Assembly (NCBI GenBank): GCA_945952465.1
Contig: CAMFIB010000001.1
Span: forward strand, 1,612,001-1,676,000
Source: an uncultured Pseudomonadota bacterium
Lineage (GTDB): Bacteria > Pseudomonadota > Gammaproteobacteria > Burkholderiales > Burkholderiaceae_C
Length of the DNA: 64,000 nt
Direction: 5' to 3'
Below are positions 34,631 to 43,437 of the stretch, piece after piece (position 1 is the stretch's first letter; every line of letters begins with the position of its first letter). The notes beneath the pieces were generated by a model. The model was given only the letters and a program-made list of their open reading frames with translations. It did no database searches and was not told the DNA's origin. Both the position numbers and the translations under genes were made by a program.

Positions 34631-37243
34631 TCACTCCACCCGGCCTTCGACAGCGGGGACTCTGGCAGGCTGGCCAGCGGGTTTCTGTCCGTCGATGGCC
34701 GTGGACCTGTCAGGCACTGGCTCCGGCAATGCGGCGGCGTCATTCCGCCCGCCTCCGTCGCGCGCGCCAGCCGTCCTGGGGCCGACGACCACCAGCGAGG
34801 TGCCGTTTTCCAGTTTGCGGTTGCTGCCGGCTTCGGGCATGAACACCTCGTACCCCGGCCGGCTACCGCCGCGCGCGCCAGTCCCGCTCCCTTCGGCGGG
34901 CACGTTTCGCACCGTTCGCATGCCCGGCTCCGGTGGCGGAGCCGATGGCATGGCGGGCGGGGCGCCGTCGTAGCTTCCGCCGGGTGTCGGGCCGGGCACC
35001 GGAATGATCTGCAGGCCGCCACTGCCGTCGGGCGGCAGCGGCTGGCCGCCGGCGTCGGGGGCCGGCGTGACCTGCAAGGCATCGCTTTCCATCGGCGGGG
35101 TGGCGCCATCGACCGTTTGCAGCAACTCCGGCTGGTCGGCCAGGCGGGGAGCGGGGAAGCGTTCGTCGCCACGGATGACGCCGCGCTTGAGCCCCTGCTG
35201 AAAGAAATCGCCGACGATGAACAGCGCGTTGTGAGCGCCCTGCCCCCAATAGTTGCTGCGCATGGTCACGCGGTTGTCGTTGAAGCCCATCCAGGCGCCG
35301 CCCACCACCTGGGGGTGCATCAGGATGAACCAGCCGTCGGTGTTGTTCTGCGTGGTGCCGGTCTTGCCCGCCACGTCGGCCTGGATGCCGAACTGGCTGC
35401 GGATGCCGGTGCCGGTGCCCTGGTCGATGACGCCACGCATCACGTCGAGCAGCGTCTGAGCGCTGGCGTTGGACATGGCCGGCTCCGGCGCCTTGGGCGC
35501 GAACGTCTCCAGCACTTTGCCGTTGCGGTCAACGATCTGAGTGACCAGCACCGGTTGGATGTAGCTGCCGCCGTTGGCGATGGTGCCGTAGGCAGACACC
35601 ATTTCCATCAGCGTGACCGGGCTGGTGCCCAGCGCCAGCGACGGCACCTCGTCCAGCTTGCTCTGGCGAATGCCCATGGCGTGCGCCAGCTGCGCCACCT
35701 TCGAGGGGCCCACCTGCTGCATCACCTGCGCGGTGATGGTGTTCTTGGAGTACGCCAGGCCCTGGCGCAGGCTCATCTCGCCACCGCTGGGCTGGCCCGC
35801 GTCGGTGGGCCGCCACACCGTGTTGCGGCCCCAGCGGATCTCCACCGCCTGGTCGAGGAAGGTGTCGGTCGGGCGAGCGCCTTGCTCGAAGGCCGCGCCG
35901 TACACGAAGGGCTTGAAGGTGGAACCCGGCTGGCGCCGCGCCTGCGCGACGTGGTCGAACTGGTCGACGGAGAAGTCGCGGCTGCCCACCCACGCGCGCA
36001 CCTGGCCGTTCTGCGGGTCCACCGCGAGAAAGCCGGCCTGCAGGCGCGTCTTGTCGTCGATCAGCGCCTTCATGAATTTGGCGTCGCCCATCAAACGCTT
36101 CAGTGCGGCAGCGCTGTCCTCGCCTTCGCGGTGCGCCTCCTGAAAGGCCGTCGATTCGCGCACGAAGGTTGCGAGCATGGCCTTGTTGCCGCTGATGCCG
36201 GCGCGCGCGCCACCGGCACCGTCGGCCACCTTCTGCAGCTTGTCGGCCTGGCGCTCCACGGCGTCGTTGGCCATTTCCTGCAGGCGCGAATCGATCGTGG
36301 TCTGCACGCGCAGGCCGTCGTCGTAAATTGAGTAGCCGTTCTTGTCGGCCCAGTCCACCAGCCAGCGGCGCAGCTGCTGCGTGAAGTGCGGGGCGGCGCC
36401 GAGATCGGTGTCCTGCCGCTCGAAGTCGATCTTCATCGCCTTGGCCTGCAGGCCCTTGAGTTTGGCCTCGGGCAGCTTGTTGTGCTTGACCATCTGCGCC
36501 AGCACCAGGTTGCGGCGCTGCTTGGCGCGCTCGGGGTTCAGCACCGGGTTGTAGTAGCTGGTGCCCTTCAGCATGCCGATCAGCGTGGCGCTTTCCAGCA
36601 CGTCCAGCTTGTTGGCGGATTTGTCGAAATAGGTGCGCGCCGCCATCTCGATGCCCTGCGCGTTGTACAGAAAGGGCACCGTGTTCAGGTAGGTCTCGAG
36701 GATCTCGTCCTTGGTGTAGACCGACTCGATCTTCAGCGCGGTGATCGCTTCCTTGATCTTGCGCGTCAGCGTCGGCGCGCGGCCGATGTCTTCGGGGTAG
36801 AGGTTGCGCGCGAGCTGCTGCGTGATGGTGGAGCCGCCCTGTTGCCGGCCCGCCGCCGTGTGGAACACCGCCGCCGCGGTGCGTTTCAGGTCGATGCCGT
36901 GGTGCTGGTAGAAGCGGTGGTCTTCGGTGGCGATCAGCGCGCCCGTCACGCTGGGGGAAATGTCGCTCAGCGCCACCCAGTCGCGGTTGGCGCGGCGGAA
37001 GGCCGCCAGTTCCTTGCCGTCGGCCGACAGGATGATGGCCGGCTGCTCGGTCTTGGCCTTGCGGATGTCGCCGATGCCCGGCGTGAACGGCACGAGGATC
37101 AGCACGTAGAGCGCCAACAGGGCCGGCACCGCAACCGCGCCCCACAGGCCAGTCTTCCAGGGGTGAGCCTGGGCCCAGAGCCACGCCTTGCGGCCGCGTT
37201 CGGCGGCCATGTCTTTCCAGAGCTCGATCGTCGGGTGCATCAC
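34631..37243 (-). CDS. Class A penicillin-binding protein (PBP1)
   Basis: 870-residue bifunctional peptidoglycan synthase. Cytoplasmic tail, one TM helix (about 31-53), then a GT51 transglycosylase domain with the catalytic Glu in ATEDHRFYQHHGID (about 107) and GGSTITQQLARNLY. The transpeptidase domain has the acyl-Ser in QPGSTFKPF (about 440), the SxN motif SKNT, and KTGTT (about 624). A Pro/Gly-rich C-terminal extension of about 150 residues follows. It lacks the UB2H region of E. coli PBP1B. Two Met codons compete for the start (37243 or 37240). The extension is low complexity and probably disordered. Confidence 0.93.
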   Translation of the reverse strand: MMHPTIELWKDMAAERGRKAWLWAQAHPWKTGLWGAVAVPALLALYVLILVPFTPGIGDIRKAKTEQPAIILSADGKELAAFRRANRDWVALSDISPSVTGALIATEDHRFYQHHGIDLKRTAAAVFHTAAGRQQGGSTITQQLARNLYPEDIGRAPTLTRKIKEAITALKIESVYTKDEILETYLNTVPFLYNAQGIEMAARTYFDKSANKLDVLESATLIGMLKGTSYYNPVLNPERAKQRRNLVLAQMVKHNKLPEAKLKGLQAKAMKIDFERQDTDLGAAPHFTQQLRRWLVDWADKNGYSIYDDGLRVQTTIDSRLQEMANDAVERQADKLQKVADGAGGARAGISGNKAMLATFVRESTAFQEAHREGEDSAAALKRLMGDAKFMKALIDDKTRLQAGFLAVDPQNGQVRAWVGSRDFSVDQFDHVAQARRQPGSTFKPFVYGAAFEQGARPTDTFLDQAVEIRWGRNTVWRPTDAGQPSGGEMSLRQGLAYSKNTITAQVMQQVGPSKVAQLAHAMGIRQSKLDEVPSLALGTSPVTLMEMVSAYGTIANGGSYIQPVLVTQIVDRNGKVLETFAPKAPEPAMSNASAQTLLDVMRGVIDQGTGTGIRSQFGIQADVAGKTGTTQNNTDGWFILMHPQVVGGAWMGFNDNRVTMRSNYWGQGAHNALFIVGDFFQQGLKRGVIRGDERFPAPRLADQPELLQTVDGATPPMESDALQVTPAPDAGGQPLPPDGSGGLQIIPVPGPTPGGSYDGAPPAMPSAPPPEPGMRTVRNVPAEGSGTGARGGSRPGYEVFMPEAGSNRKLENGTSLVVVGPRTAGARDGGGRNDAAALPEPVPDRSTAIDGQKPAGQPARVPAVEGRVE

Positions 37244-37318
37244 CCCTCAGTCTAAGCGGCGGATGGGGTGGCGATGTGTAGGACGGCGGCGCGATGCAGC
37301 GCGACGACAATAGCCGCC

Positions 37319-37921
37319 ATGCCGCCCCGCCTCGAACCGCCCTCCGCCGACGCCATCGCGTTGCTCGAACCTTTCGAGCGGCTGCTGATGGACCGCATCA
37401 CGCTGTGCGCCACCGGCGACCAGGCCCGCCGCGCGCGCGAGGAACTGCTGCGCGCCGGCGCCTGGGGCTTCGACACCGAGTCCAAGCCCACCTTCGTGCG
37501 CGACGAAGTCTCCGACGGGCCGCACACGCTGCAGTTGGCCACGCCGGAGCGTGGTTACGTGTTCCAGTTGCACGACGCCGACTGCCGGGCCGAAGCCGGC
37601 GCGCTGATGGCCGTGCCGGGCATCGTGAAAGCGGGTTTCGGCCTGGGCGACGATCTGCGGCGCATCGTGCGCAAGCTGGGCGTGGTGCCGGTCGGCGTGC
37701 TGGAACTGAACACCGTGTTCCGCGCGCGCGGCTACCGCAGGGACATGGGCGTGAAGGCCGCCGTGGCCGTGCTGTTCAACCAGCGCTTCGCCAAATCGAA
37801 AAAGGCCAGCACCTCGAACTGGGCCAGCCCACGGCTCACCGAAAGCCAGCTCGTCTATGCCGCCAACGACGCCTGGGCCGCCTTGCGCGTGTACCAGGCA
37901 CTGGGAGCACCTCAGCCATGA
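37319..37921 (+). CDS. RNase D-like 3'-5' exonuclease domain protein
   Basis: 200-residue DnaQ-like (DEDD) exonuclease. The Exo I motif is WGFDTESKPTF (D-x-E, about residues 53-58). Exo II is in KAGFGLGDDLRRIVRKLG (about 106-123). Exo III has Y and D in QLVYAANDAWAALRVYQAL (about 178-196), i.e. the DEDDy pattern. HRDC domains of true RNase D are missing, so this is the short stand-alone type. The start ATG at 37319 sits just after a divergent PBP start region. It overlaps the next gene by 4 nt (ATGA). Confidence 0.85.
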   Translation: MPPRLEPPSADAIALLEPFERLLMDRITLCATGDQARRAREELLRAGAWGFDTESKPTFVRDEVSDGPHTLQLATPERGYVFQLHDADCRAEAGALMAVPGIVKAGFGLGDDLRRIVRKLGVVPVGVLELNTVFRARGYRRDMGVKAAVAVLFNQRFAKSKKASTSNWASPRLTESQLVYAANDAWAALRVYQALGAPQP

Positions 37922-38154
37922 CCGGACGGAACAAGGGCAGCGACTGGGCCGACAAGGTGCTGGCGGTGCTGAAAAGCGGCAACACCAGCGCCGCGATCGC
38001 GCAGATCAAGGTAGCGCCCACCGTGAAGGACCTGAAAGCGCTGCAGACCGCGATGGTGCTGGGCAAGCTCACCGGCCGCTGGCGCAACGTGGACGAAGCG
38101 GTCACCGACAACCTGGCGCTGCTGTCGGCCCCGCGACTGCACCGGGCCCCCTGA
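37918..38154 (+). CDS. Small hypothetical protein
   Basis: 78 residues, soluble, predicted helical, with two basic patches (MTGRNKGSDWADK and LGKLTGRWRNVDE). LKALQTAMVLGKLTGRW could form a helix-turn unit. No family recognised. Coupled to the exonuclease gene by an ATGA overlap, which is the main support for its being real. A nucleic-acid role would fit the coupling but is a guess. Confidence 0.7.
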   Translation: MTGRNKGSDWADKVLAVLKSGNTSAAIAQIKVAPTVKDLKALQTAMVLGKLTGRWRNVDEAVTDNLALLSAPRLHRAP

Positions 38155-38181
38155 GCGGCATGCAGTGATTAGACTGCCGCC

Positions 38182-38427
38182 ATGCACAACCTCTTCAAGG
38201 CGGCCTGCCTCATCGTCTACCTCGCTGCGCTGGTCGGCGCGGTCTGGCCCTTTCCCGGCGCGGCGCTGGTGCAATATCTGGCGCTGGGCCTGATCGCCCT
38301 GCACGCGCTGGAACTGGTGGTGGCGCTGCGCGTCATCCGCCAGCAGCCCGGGCCGCTGATCGACGGCGTGACGCTCACGCTGCTGTTCGGCCTGCTGCAC
38401 TGGGCGCCGCTGGCCAAGAAGCGCTGA
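38182..38427 (+). CDS. DUF1145-like small membrane protein
   Basis: 81 residues with three hydrophobic helices (about 5-22, 27-50 and 60-76). AALVGAVWPFPGAALVQYLALGLIALHALELV resembles the DUF1145/YhhL family. Third in the exonuclease-hypothetical-DUF1145 row, 27 nt after the previous stop. Function unknown. Converges on the flavin oxidoreductase gene. Confidence 0.75.
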   Translation: MHNLFKAACLIVYLAALVGAVWPFPGAALVQYLALGLIALHALELVVALRVIRQQPGPLIDGVTLTLLFGLLHWAPLAKKR

Positions 38428-38433
38428 GCCGTT

Positions 38434-39681
38434 TCAGGCGCGCAGCCGGCGGGTGCGGAAGCTGCCCCAGCCGCTGTGCGCGACCGACGCCAGAAAAGCC
38501 CACAAGCCGCTCTCGCCCGGGCGCGGCTCCCCGCCGTCGCCGATGCGCTTGAGCTGGCGGGTGTACCACATCACTTCCATCATGGCCGCGCGGTCCACCA
38601 AGCCAATGCCGGTGCGGATGGGCTGCACCCGTTGCGGGCTGTCGTGCCCGCCCAGCAGCCTGGCCGGCGCGTCGGGGTCGATGGCGAGCAGGCGGGCGAT
38701 GCCCACCAGGTCGAGCGCGCCGCTCGCCAGCGCCGCATTCATGCCGGCCGCGCTGCGGAAGCCGCCGGTCACCATCAGCGGCACGTTGACCGTGCTGCGC
38801 AGCGTCTCGGCGAAGCTCAGAAAGTAGGCCTCGCGCTCCACGGTCGACGCCTTCTTCGCGGTCACGCCGGTCATGGCCGGCGCCTCGTAGGTGCCGCCGG
38901 AGACCTCGATCAGGTCGATGCCCGCATCGGCCAGCGCGCGGATGGTGGCGGCCGACTCCGCCTCGTCCATGCCGCCGCGCTGGAAGTCGGCCGAATTCAG
39001 CTTGATGCCGACCGGAAATTCCGGTCCCACCTGCCGGCGGATTTCGGCGTACACCGCCAGCACGAAACGGCGGCGCTTCTCAGGCGTGCCGCCCCAGCCG
39101 TCCGTGCGCTGGTTGTGGTGCGGCGACAGGAACTGGCTCACCAGATAACCGTGCGCGCCATGGATCTGCACGCCGCTGAAACCGGCCTTCTTGCAGATCG
39201 CCGCGCTGCGGCCGAAGCGCTGGATGACGTCTTCGATCTCGGCTTCTGTGGCCTCGTGCGGGGTCTCGAAGAAATTCGTCAGGTCGGCGCGGAACGGCAC
39301 CGCCGAGGGCGAGATGTTGCGCGCGTTCAGCCCCTTGGGCGACTGCTTGCCCGGGTGGTTGAGCTGCACCCAGATGGCCGCGCCCTGTTCGGTGGCGGCG
39401 CCTGCCCATTGGCGCAGCAGCGGCAGGTCGGACTCGTCTTCGATCACCACGTTGCCCGGCTCGCCCAGCGCGCGCCGGTCGATCATCACGTTCCCGGTCA
39501 TCAGCAGGCCGATGCCCGACTTCGCCCAGCGCCGGTACAGCGTGACCAGCCGTGGCGTGACGTGGTTGTCGTAGGTGCCGAGCGCCTCGCTCATCGCCGA
39601 CTTGACGAGCCGGTTGCGCAGCACGGTGCCGTTGGGCAGACGAAGGGGTTGGTTGAGCAGGTGTGGGGACATCGTGCGCAT
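38434..39681 (-). CDS. Old-yellow-enzyme-like NADH:flavin oxidoreductase
   Basis: 415-residue FMN-binding TIM barrel of the OYE/2,4-dienoyl-CoA reductase-like group. LRNRLVKSAMSEALGT near the N-terminus, WVQLNHPGKQSPKG, the substrate His pair in GVQIHGAHGYLVSQFLSPHHNQRTDGWGG (about 175-203), and the phosphate-binding VTGGFRSAAGMNAAL / GIARLLAIDPD region are present. It lacks the extra Fe-S and NADP domains of full-length dienoyl-CoA reductase. The physiological substrate is unknown, probably an activated alkene. The end is basic and lies 6 nt from the convergent DUF1145-like gene. Confidence 0.9.
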   Translation of the reverse strand: MRTMSPHLLNQPLRLPNGTVLRNRLVKSAMSEALGTYDNHVTPRLVTLYRRWAKSGIGLLMTGNVMIDRRALGEPGNVVIEDESDLPLLRQWAGAATEQGAAIWVQLNHPGKQSPKGLNARNISPSAVPFRADLTNFFETPHEATEAEIEDVIQRFGRSAAICKKAGFSGVQIHGAHGYLVSQFLSPHHNQRTDGWGGTPEKRRRFVLAVYAEIRRQVGPEFPVGIKLNSADFQRGGMDEAESAATIRALADAGIDLIEVSGGTYEAPAMTGVTAKKASTVEREAYFLSFAETLRSTVNVPLMVTGGFRSAAGMNAALASGALDLVGIARLLAIDPDAPARLLGGHDSPQRVQPIRTGIGLVDRAAMMEVMWYTRQLKRIGDGGEPRPGESGLWAFLASVAHSGWGSFRTRRLRA

Positions 39682-39741
39682 TACAGCACCGCGGTTCCCC
39701 TGCCCCTGCGCCCGATGCGACGCGCGGCTAGACGGACGCCT

Positions 39742-40299
39742 CTAAAGCCGCGCCGCTCCGGCACCCGCAGACGCACCGGCCAGGTCCTCGTAGTAACGGA
39801 AGGCGCTGCAACTGGTCGCCCAGTGGCGGCTGGTGGCCTGGCGCGTGCCGACGCCAATCAGCGTGCGGCCGGCGGCCTTGATCTTCTGCGCGACAGGCAT
39901 GAAGTCGCTGTCGCCGCCAATGATGACCACCGTGCCGATGTGCGGGAAACGCGCGATGTCTTCGGTCGCGTCGAGGCAGAGCTTGATGTCGGCGCCGTTC
40001 TTCGCCGCGCCGCCGGGCGGGAACAGCTGCAGCAGCTCGACCGCGTTCTGCAGCAGCGCGTCGCGGTAGCGGCCGAAGAACTGCCAGTTGCAATAGGCGC
40101 GGTTGATGGCCACCGGCCCGAACGAGGCCGCCAGTTCGACGATGGCCTGCACGTCGACCAGCGGCTCCTGCGGCTTGAAGCGGTTGTCGGGCCGGCCGTA
40201 GCTGCCGGGGTCTTTTTCTTCGCAGAGCCCGGCGTGCAGGTTCTCGAAATCCCAGTACAGCGCGACGGAGCGCAGCTCGTCGTGGTCGGCGCGTGGCAT
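39742..40299 (-). CDS. NYN-domain (LabA-like) protein
   Basis: 185-residue PIN-like NYN domain protein. Acidic residues of the predicted nuclease site are in VALYWDFENLHAG (about 12-24), NGADIKLCLDATED (about 96-109) and VVIIGGDSDFMPVAQKIKAAGR (about 118-140), a pattern typical of the NYN/LabA/DUF88 family of putative RNases. No C-terminal OST-HTH domain. The start codon overlaps the aminotransferase stop (TGATG), so the pair is coupled although no common pathway is evident. Confidence 0.86.
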   Translation of the reverse strand: MPRADHDELRSVALYWDFENLHAGLCEEKDPGSYGRPDNRFKPQEPLVDVQAIVELAASFGPVAINRAYCNWQFFGRYRDALLQNAVELLQLFPPGGAAKNGADIKLCLDATEDIARFPHIGTVVIIGGDSDFMPVAQKIKAAGRTLIGVGTRQATSRHWATSCSAFRYYEDLAGASAGAGAARL

Positions 40300-41492
40300 C
40301 ACAGCGCCCGGCCCAGCCGCGCCACGCCCTCGTCGATCTTCGCGAGGTCGGCGGTGGCGAAACTCAGGCGCAGCGTGGCGCGGTCGGGGTTGGCCGCATA
40401 GAACGGCACGCCGGGCACGAAGGCCACGAGCTGCTCGATCGCGCGTTGCGCGAAGGCGGCAGCGTCGGTGGTCTTGCCATTGGCGCCGGTCAGGCGGGCC
40501 CAGAAGAACAGGCCGCCCTGCGGCTGGGTGAAGGCGATGGCGTCGCCGAGTTCGCGAGTGAGCGCGGCACCCATCGCCGCCGCGCGTTCGGCGTAGACCC
40601 CGCGCACCTTGGCCAGCGTGGCGGGCATGCGGCCGGCCTTGAGGTACTGCGCGGCGGTGGCCTGCGCGAAGGTGCTGGTGTGGGCGTCGCTGAACTGCTT
40701 GCACATCGTGGCCTTGGCCAGCAGTTCGGGCGGCGCGATCATCCAGCCCACCCGCAGGCCGGGGCTCAGCACCTTGCTCAGGCTGCCGCAGTGCACCAGC
40801 CGCTCGCGGCTGCCCGGCACCTCGGGGCTCAGCGCCAGCAGGCTGGGCGGCGGCGGTTCGGCGCCGAAGTACAGCTCGCCGTAGGGGTCGTCCTCGACCA
40901 CGACCACGTCGTGCTGCACCGCCAGTTCCAGCACCCGGCGGCGCCGCTCAGCGCTGAGCAGCGCGCCGCTCGGGTTGCCGAAGGTGGGGATCAGGTAGAC
41001 GAACTTCGGCCTGTGCTGAACGATCAGTTCCTCCAGCCGGTCCGTCTGCACGCCTTGCCCGTCGATGGGGGCGCTGACCAGCTCGGCCCCGTAGAGCCGG
41101 AAGCACTGGATGGTGGCGAGGAAGGTCGGCCCTTCGACGATGACCTTGTCGCCCGGGCTGATGAGCGTCTTGCCGATCAGGTCCAGCGCCTGCTGGCTGC
41201 CGGTGGTGACGATCAGCCCTTCCGGCGCCACGTCGCGCGCGCCCTTGGCCTGCATGAAGGCCGCGATCTGCTCGCGCAGCGGGCCGTGGCCCTCTGTGGC
41301 GCCGTACTGCAGCGCCGCGCCGGGTTCCTCGCGCAGCGCGGCCTCGCTGGCTTCGCGGATGCCGTCAACGTCGAACATGGCGCTGTCGGGGAAGCCGCCG
41401 GCAAAACTGATGATGCCGGGCTTGCCGAGCAGCTTGAACAGCTCGCGGATGGCCGAGGTTTCGATGGCGTCGAGGCGGGAGGCGAATTGCAT
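40299..41492 (-). CDS. PLP-dependent aminotransferase (LysN/2-aminoadipate type)
   Basis: 397-residue class I/II fold-type I aminotransferase. ISFAGGFPDSAMF near residue 28, LQYGATEGHGPLREQIAAFM, TTGSQQALDL (phosphate loop), PTFGNPSGALLS, and the Schiff-base Lys in GSLSKVLSPGLRVGW (about 236) are present. This set is typical of LysN/MocR-like 2-aminoadipate or broad-specificity aminotransferases. No N-terminal GntR DNA-binding domain, so it is the enzyme form. The 5' leader is a dispersed repeat ending four bp before the ATG; no Shine-Dalgarno is visible. Coupled to the downstream NYN gene. Confidence 0.88.
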   Translation of the reverse strand: MQFASRLDAIETSAIRELFKLLGKPGIISFAGGFPDSAMFDVDGIREASEAALREEPGAALQYGATEGHGPLREQIAAFMQAKGARDVAPEGLIVTTGSQQALDLIGKTLISPGDKVIVEGPTFLATIQCFRLYGAELVSAPIDGQGVQTDRLEELIVQHRPKFVYLIPTFGNPSGALLSAERRRRVLELAVQHDVVVVEDDPYGELYFGAEPPPPSLLALSPEVPGSRERLVHCGSLSKVLSPGLRVGWMIAPPELLAKATMCKQFSDAHTSTFAQATAAQYLKAGRMPATLAKVRGVYAERAAAMGAALTRELGDAIAFTQPQGGLFFWARLTGANGKTTDAAAFAQRAIEQLVAFVPGVPFYAANPDRATLRLSFATADLAKIDEGVARLGRAL

Positions 41493-41495
41493 GGC

Positions 41496-41550
41496 GCTAT
41501 TTTATTAAGAGCAAACAAACCAGTATCGGCGCTGACTCAAAGCCGATTTC
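41496..41550 (-). repeat. 55-bp dispersed repeat, copy 5 (aminotransferase leader)
   Basis: End box 41496-41512 and arm 41513-41550; in repeat sense GAAATCGGCTTTGAGTCAGC and onward to GCTCTTAATAAAATAGC. It forms the immediate 5' leader of the aminotransferase gene, three nt from the start codon. Confidence 0.85.
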
Positions 41551-41587
41551 ATTCACAAAATGGGCCCCGATGGCCGTGCAGGCCCCG

Positions 41588-43369
41588 TCAGAGCCGGCAG
41601 GAGGGGGCATTGTCCACGCTGGCGGCGCGCGGCCTGGCCGGCACCACCAGCGCAGCCCGGTCGGGCCGCACGATGGGCAGCGGCTGGCCCTCGGCGCTGG
41701 ACGGCACCGGAATGCCCAGAATGCCGGCCAAGGTGGGCGCGATGTCCACCACCTGCACCGGCGCGTCGATGCGGCCAGCCACCACCCAGCGCGGGCCGTA
41801 CAGCGCGACGGGCACATTCGTGTCGTAGCTGTGCGGCGAGCCGTGGGTGGCACCGCTGGAGCCCACCATCCAGTTCGGCTTCACGGTGAACTGCACGTCG
41901 CCCGACACCTCGGGGTGCCAGGAGCGGCGCATCTGCTGGAAGTACGGCGCGTCGGCACCGCCCGCGTCGGCCGCGCCGGCCAGCAGCTCGCGCGAGGTGT
42001 AGGCGGCGGCGATGCCGGGCTCGGCCAGCACCAGTTGGCGTGCGGCCTCGGCCACCTCGCCGGTGGTCAGCGCCCGGCCCTGCGCGGCAACCAATTGGCG
42101 GTTCACCAGCAGGCTGGAGCCGGAATAGGCCACCCACTGGCCCGGCCCGAACCTCGCGGCCAGGCCGGCGTTGAGGCGGTCGCGCATCGGTCCCAATGCG
42201 ATGCGGCCGGTGTCGGTCGCGCCGCGGGCCGCTGCCACTTCCGGCGCGGGCTGGAAGCCGTGGTCGGCGGTGAAGACCACCATGTAGTTGTCGGCGCCCA
42301 CGAGGTTGTCGAGCGAGCGGAAGAAGGCCTGGAACAGCCGGTCGAGCTGCAGCAGGTGGTCGTGCGACAGCCGCGACTCGGCGCTGAACGCGTGGTTCAC
42401 GTAGTCGTGGCCTGAGAGGCTGACCGTCAGCACGTCGGTCACGCCGCGCTGGCCGAGCTGTTCGCCGACGATGGCGGCACGCGCGAAGTCCAGCGCCAGC
42501 GCGTCGGCGAAGGGGCTGCGCAGCAGCGAGGCGTAGAACGCCGGAGTGGGAGCGGGCTGGTCGGCGTCGGCCATGTCCATGGGCAGGCGGTTCGGCCCCT
42601 TGGCGAACCACGGCTGGGCGTCGGGCACGTCGCCGGCATAGGCGGCCTCGGGCAGCAGCGGCAGCCACTGCTGGCGGAAGTAGCGGTCGGCCGGCTTGGC
42701 GGCGTTGAAGTCGTTCACCCAGGCCGGGTGCTGCGTCATGTAGGCCGTGCTGGAGGCAAAGCCGCCGCTGGCGCTCATGTACATGTAGGCGGTACCGGTC
42801 TTGCCGGCCGGCAGGATGGCGCCGCGGTCCTTGCCCGAAATGCCGATCACCTTGCTCTGCGGGCTGGCGTGCTTCAGCACGTCGCCCACCGTCTCGGCGC
42901 GCAGGTTCTTGGGGCTGGTGCCGTCGAGCGGCTTGGTGGCGTGGCCGATGTACCGGGCCGACGTGTCCATCGTGCAGTACACCTCGGCGCCGCTCTCGAT
43001 GTCTTTCCAGTCGTTGCCGATGATGCCGCTGCGGTGCGGGTAGGCGCCGGTCAGCATGGTCGCATGGCCGGCGGCAGTGACGGTGAAGGCGTGGCCGTAA
43101 TGGGCCTGCGAGAACCAGGCGCCGCGGTCCAGCAGCCGGGCCAGGCCGTCGGGCGCGAGCTGCGCCCGGTAGTCCACCACCTGGCGCTGCGGCAGGCCGT
43201 CGACCACCAGCAGCACCACGAGCTTGGGCTTGGCGCCTGCGGCGTTCCCGACGGCTGGCGGCGTCGCACAGGCCGCCAGCAGGCCGGTGGCCGCCAGCGC
43301 ACCGGCAGCAAGCAGATGGCGGCGCGAGAAAGACCAGGAGGAGGCGAAAAGGCGGAACGTGAATGGCAT
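41588..43369 (-). CDS. Alkaline-phosphatase-superfamily lipoprotein (Tat-type signal)
   Basis: 593-residue exported phosphatase/phosphodiesterase. The signal has a twin-arginine motif (SFSRRHLLAAG) running into a lipobox (TGLLAAC), so probably a Tat-exported lipoprotein. The mature domain starts LVVLLVVDGLPQ, with the metal Asp of the superfamily, and VTAAGHATMLTGAYPHRSGIIGN provides the nucleophile Thr region. VSLSGHDYVNHAFS, FTADHGFQ and THGSPHSYDTNVPVALYGP carry the remaining metal ligands. It resembles PafA-like or type I phosphodiesterase proteins. The start at 43369 has GGAGG four nt upstream. Divergent from nth. Confidence 0.88.
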   Translation of the reverse strand: MPFTFRLFASSWSFSRRHLLAAGALAATGLLAACATPPAVGNAAGAKPKLVVLLVVDGLPQRQVVDYRAQLAPDGLARLLDRGAWFSQAHYGHAFTVTAAGHATMLTGAYPHRSGIIGNDWKDIESGAEVYCTMDTSARYIGHATKPLDGTSPKNLRAETVGDVLKHASPQSKVIGISGKDRGAILPAGKTGTAYMYMSASGGFASSTAYMTQHPAWVNDFNAAKPADRYFRQQWLPLLPEAAYAGDVPDAQPWFAKGPNRLPMDMADADQPAPTPAFYASLLRSPFADALALDFARAAIVGEQLGQRGVTDVLTVSLSGHDYVNHAFSAESRLSHDHLLQLDRLFQAFFRSLDNLVGADNYMVVFTADHGFQPAPEVAAARGATDTGRIALGPMRDRLNAGLAARFGPGQWVAYSGSSLLVNRQLVAAQGRALTTGEVAEAARQLVLAEPGIAAAYTSRELLAGAADAGGADAPYFQQMRRSWHPEVSGDVQFTVKPNWMVGSSGATHGSPHSYDTNVPVALYGPRWVVAGRIDAPVQVVDIAPTLAGILGIPVPSSAEGQPLPIVRPDRAALVVPARPRAASVDNAPSCRL

Positions 43370-43437
43370 GCTGCCTCCGATTGTGCCGGGCCACCGGCGG
43401 CCAGCCGCCACCATACCGCATCGATAGAATCGCCGCG

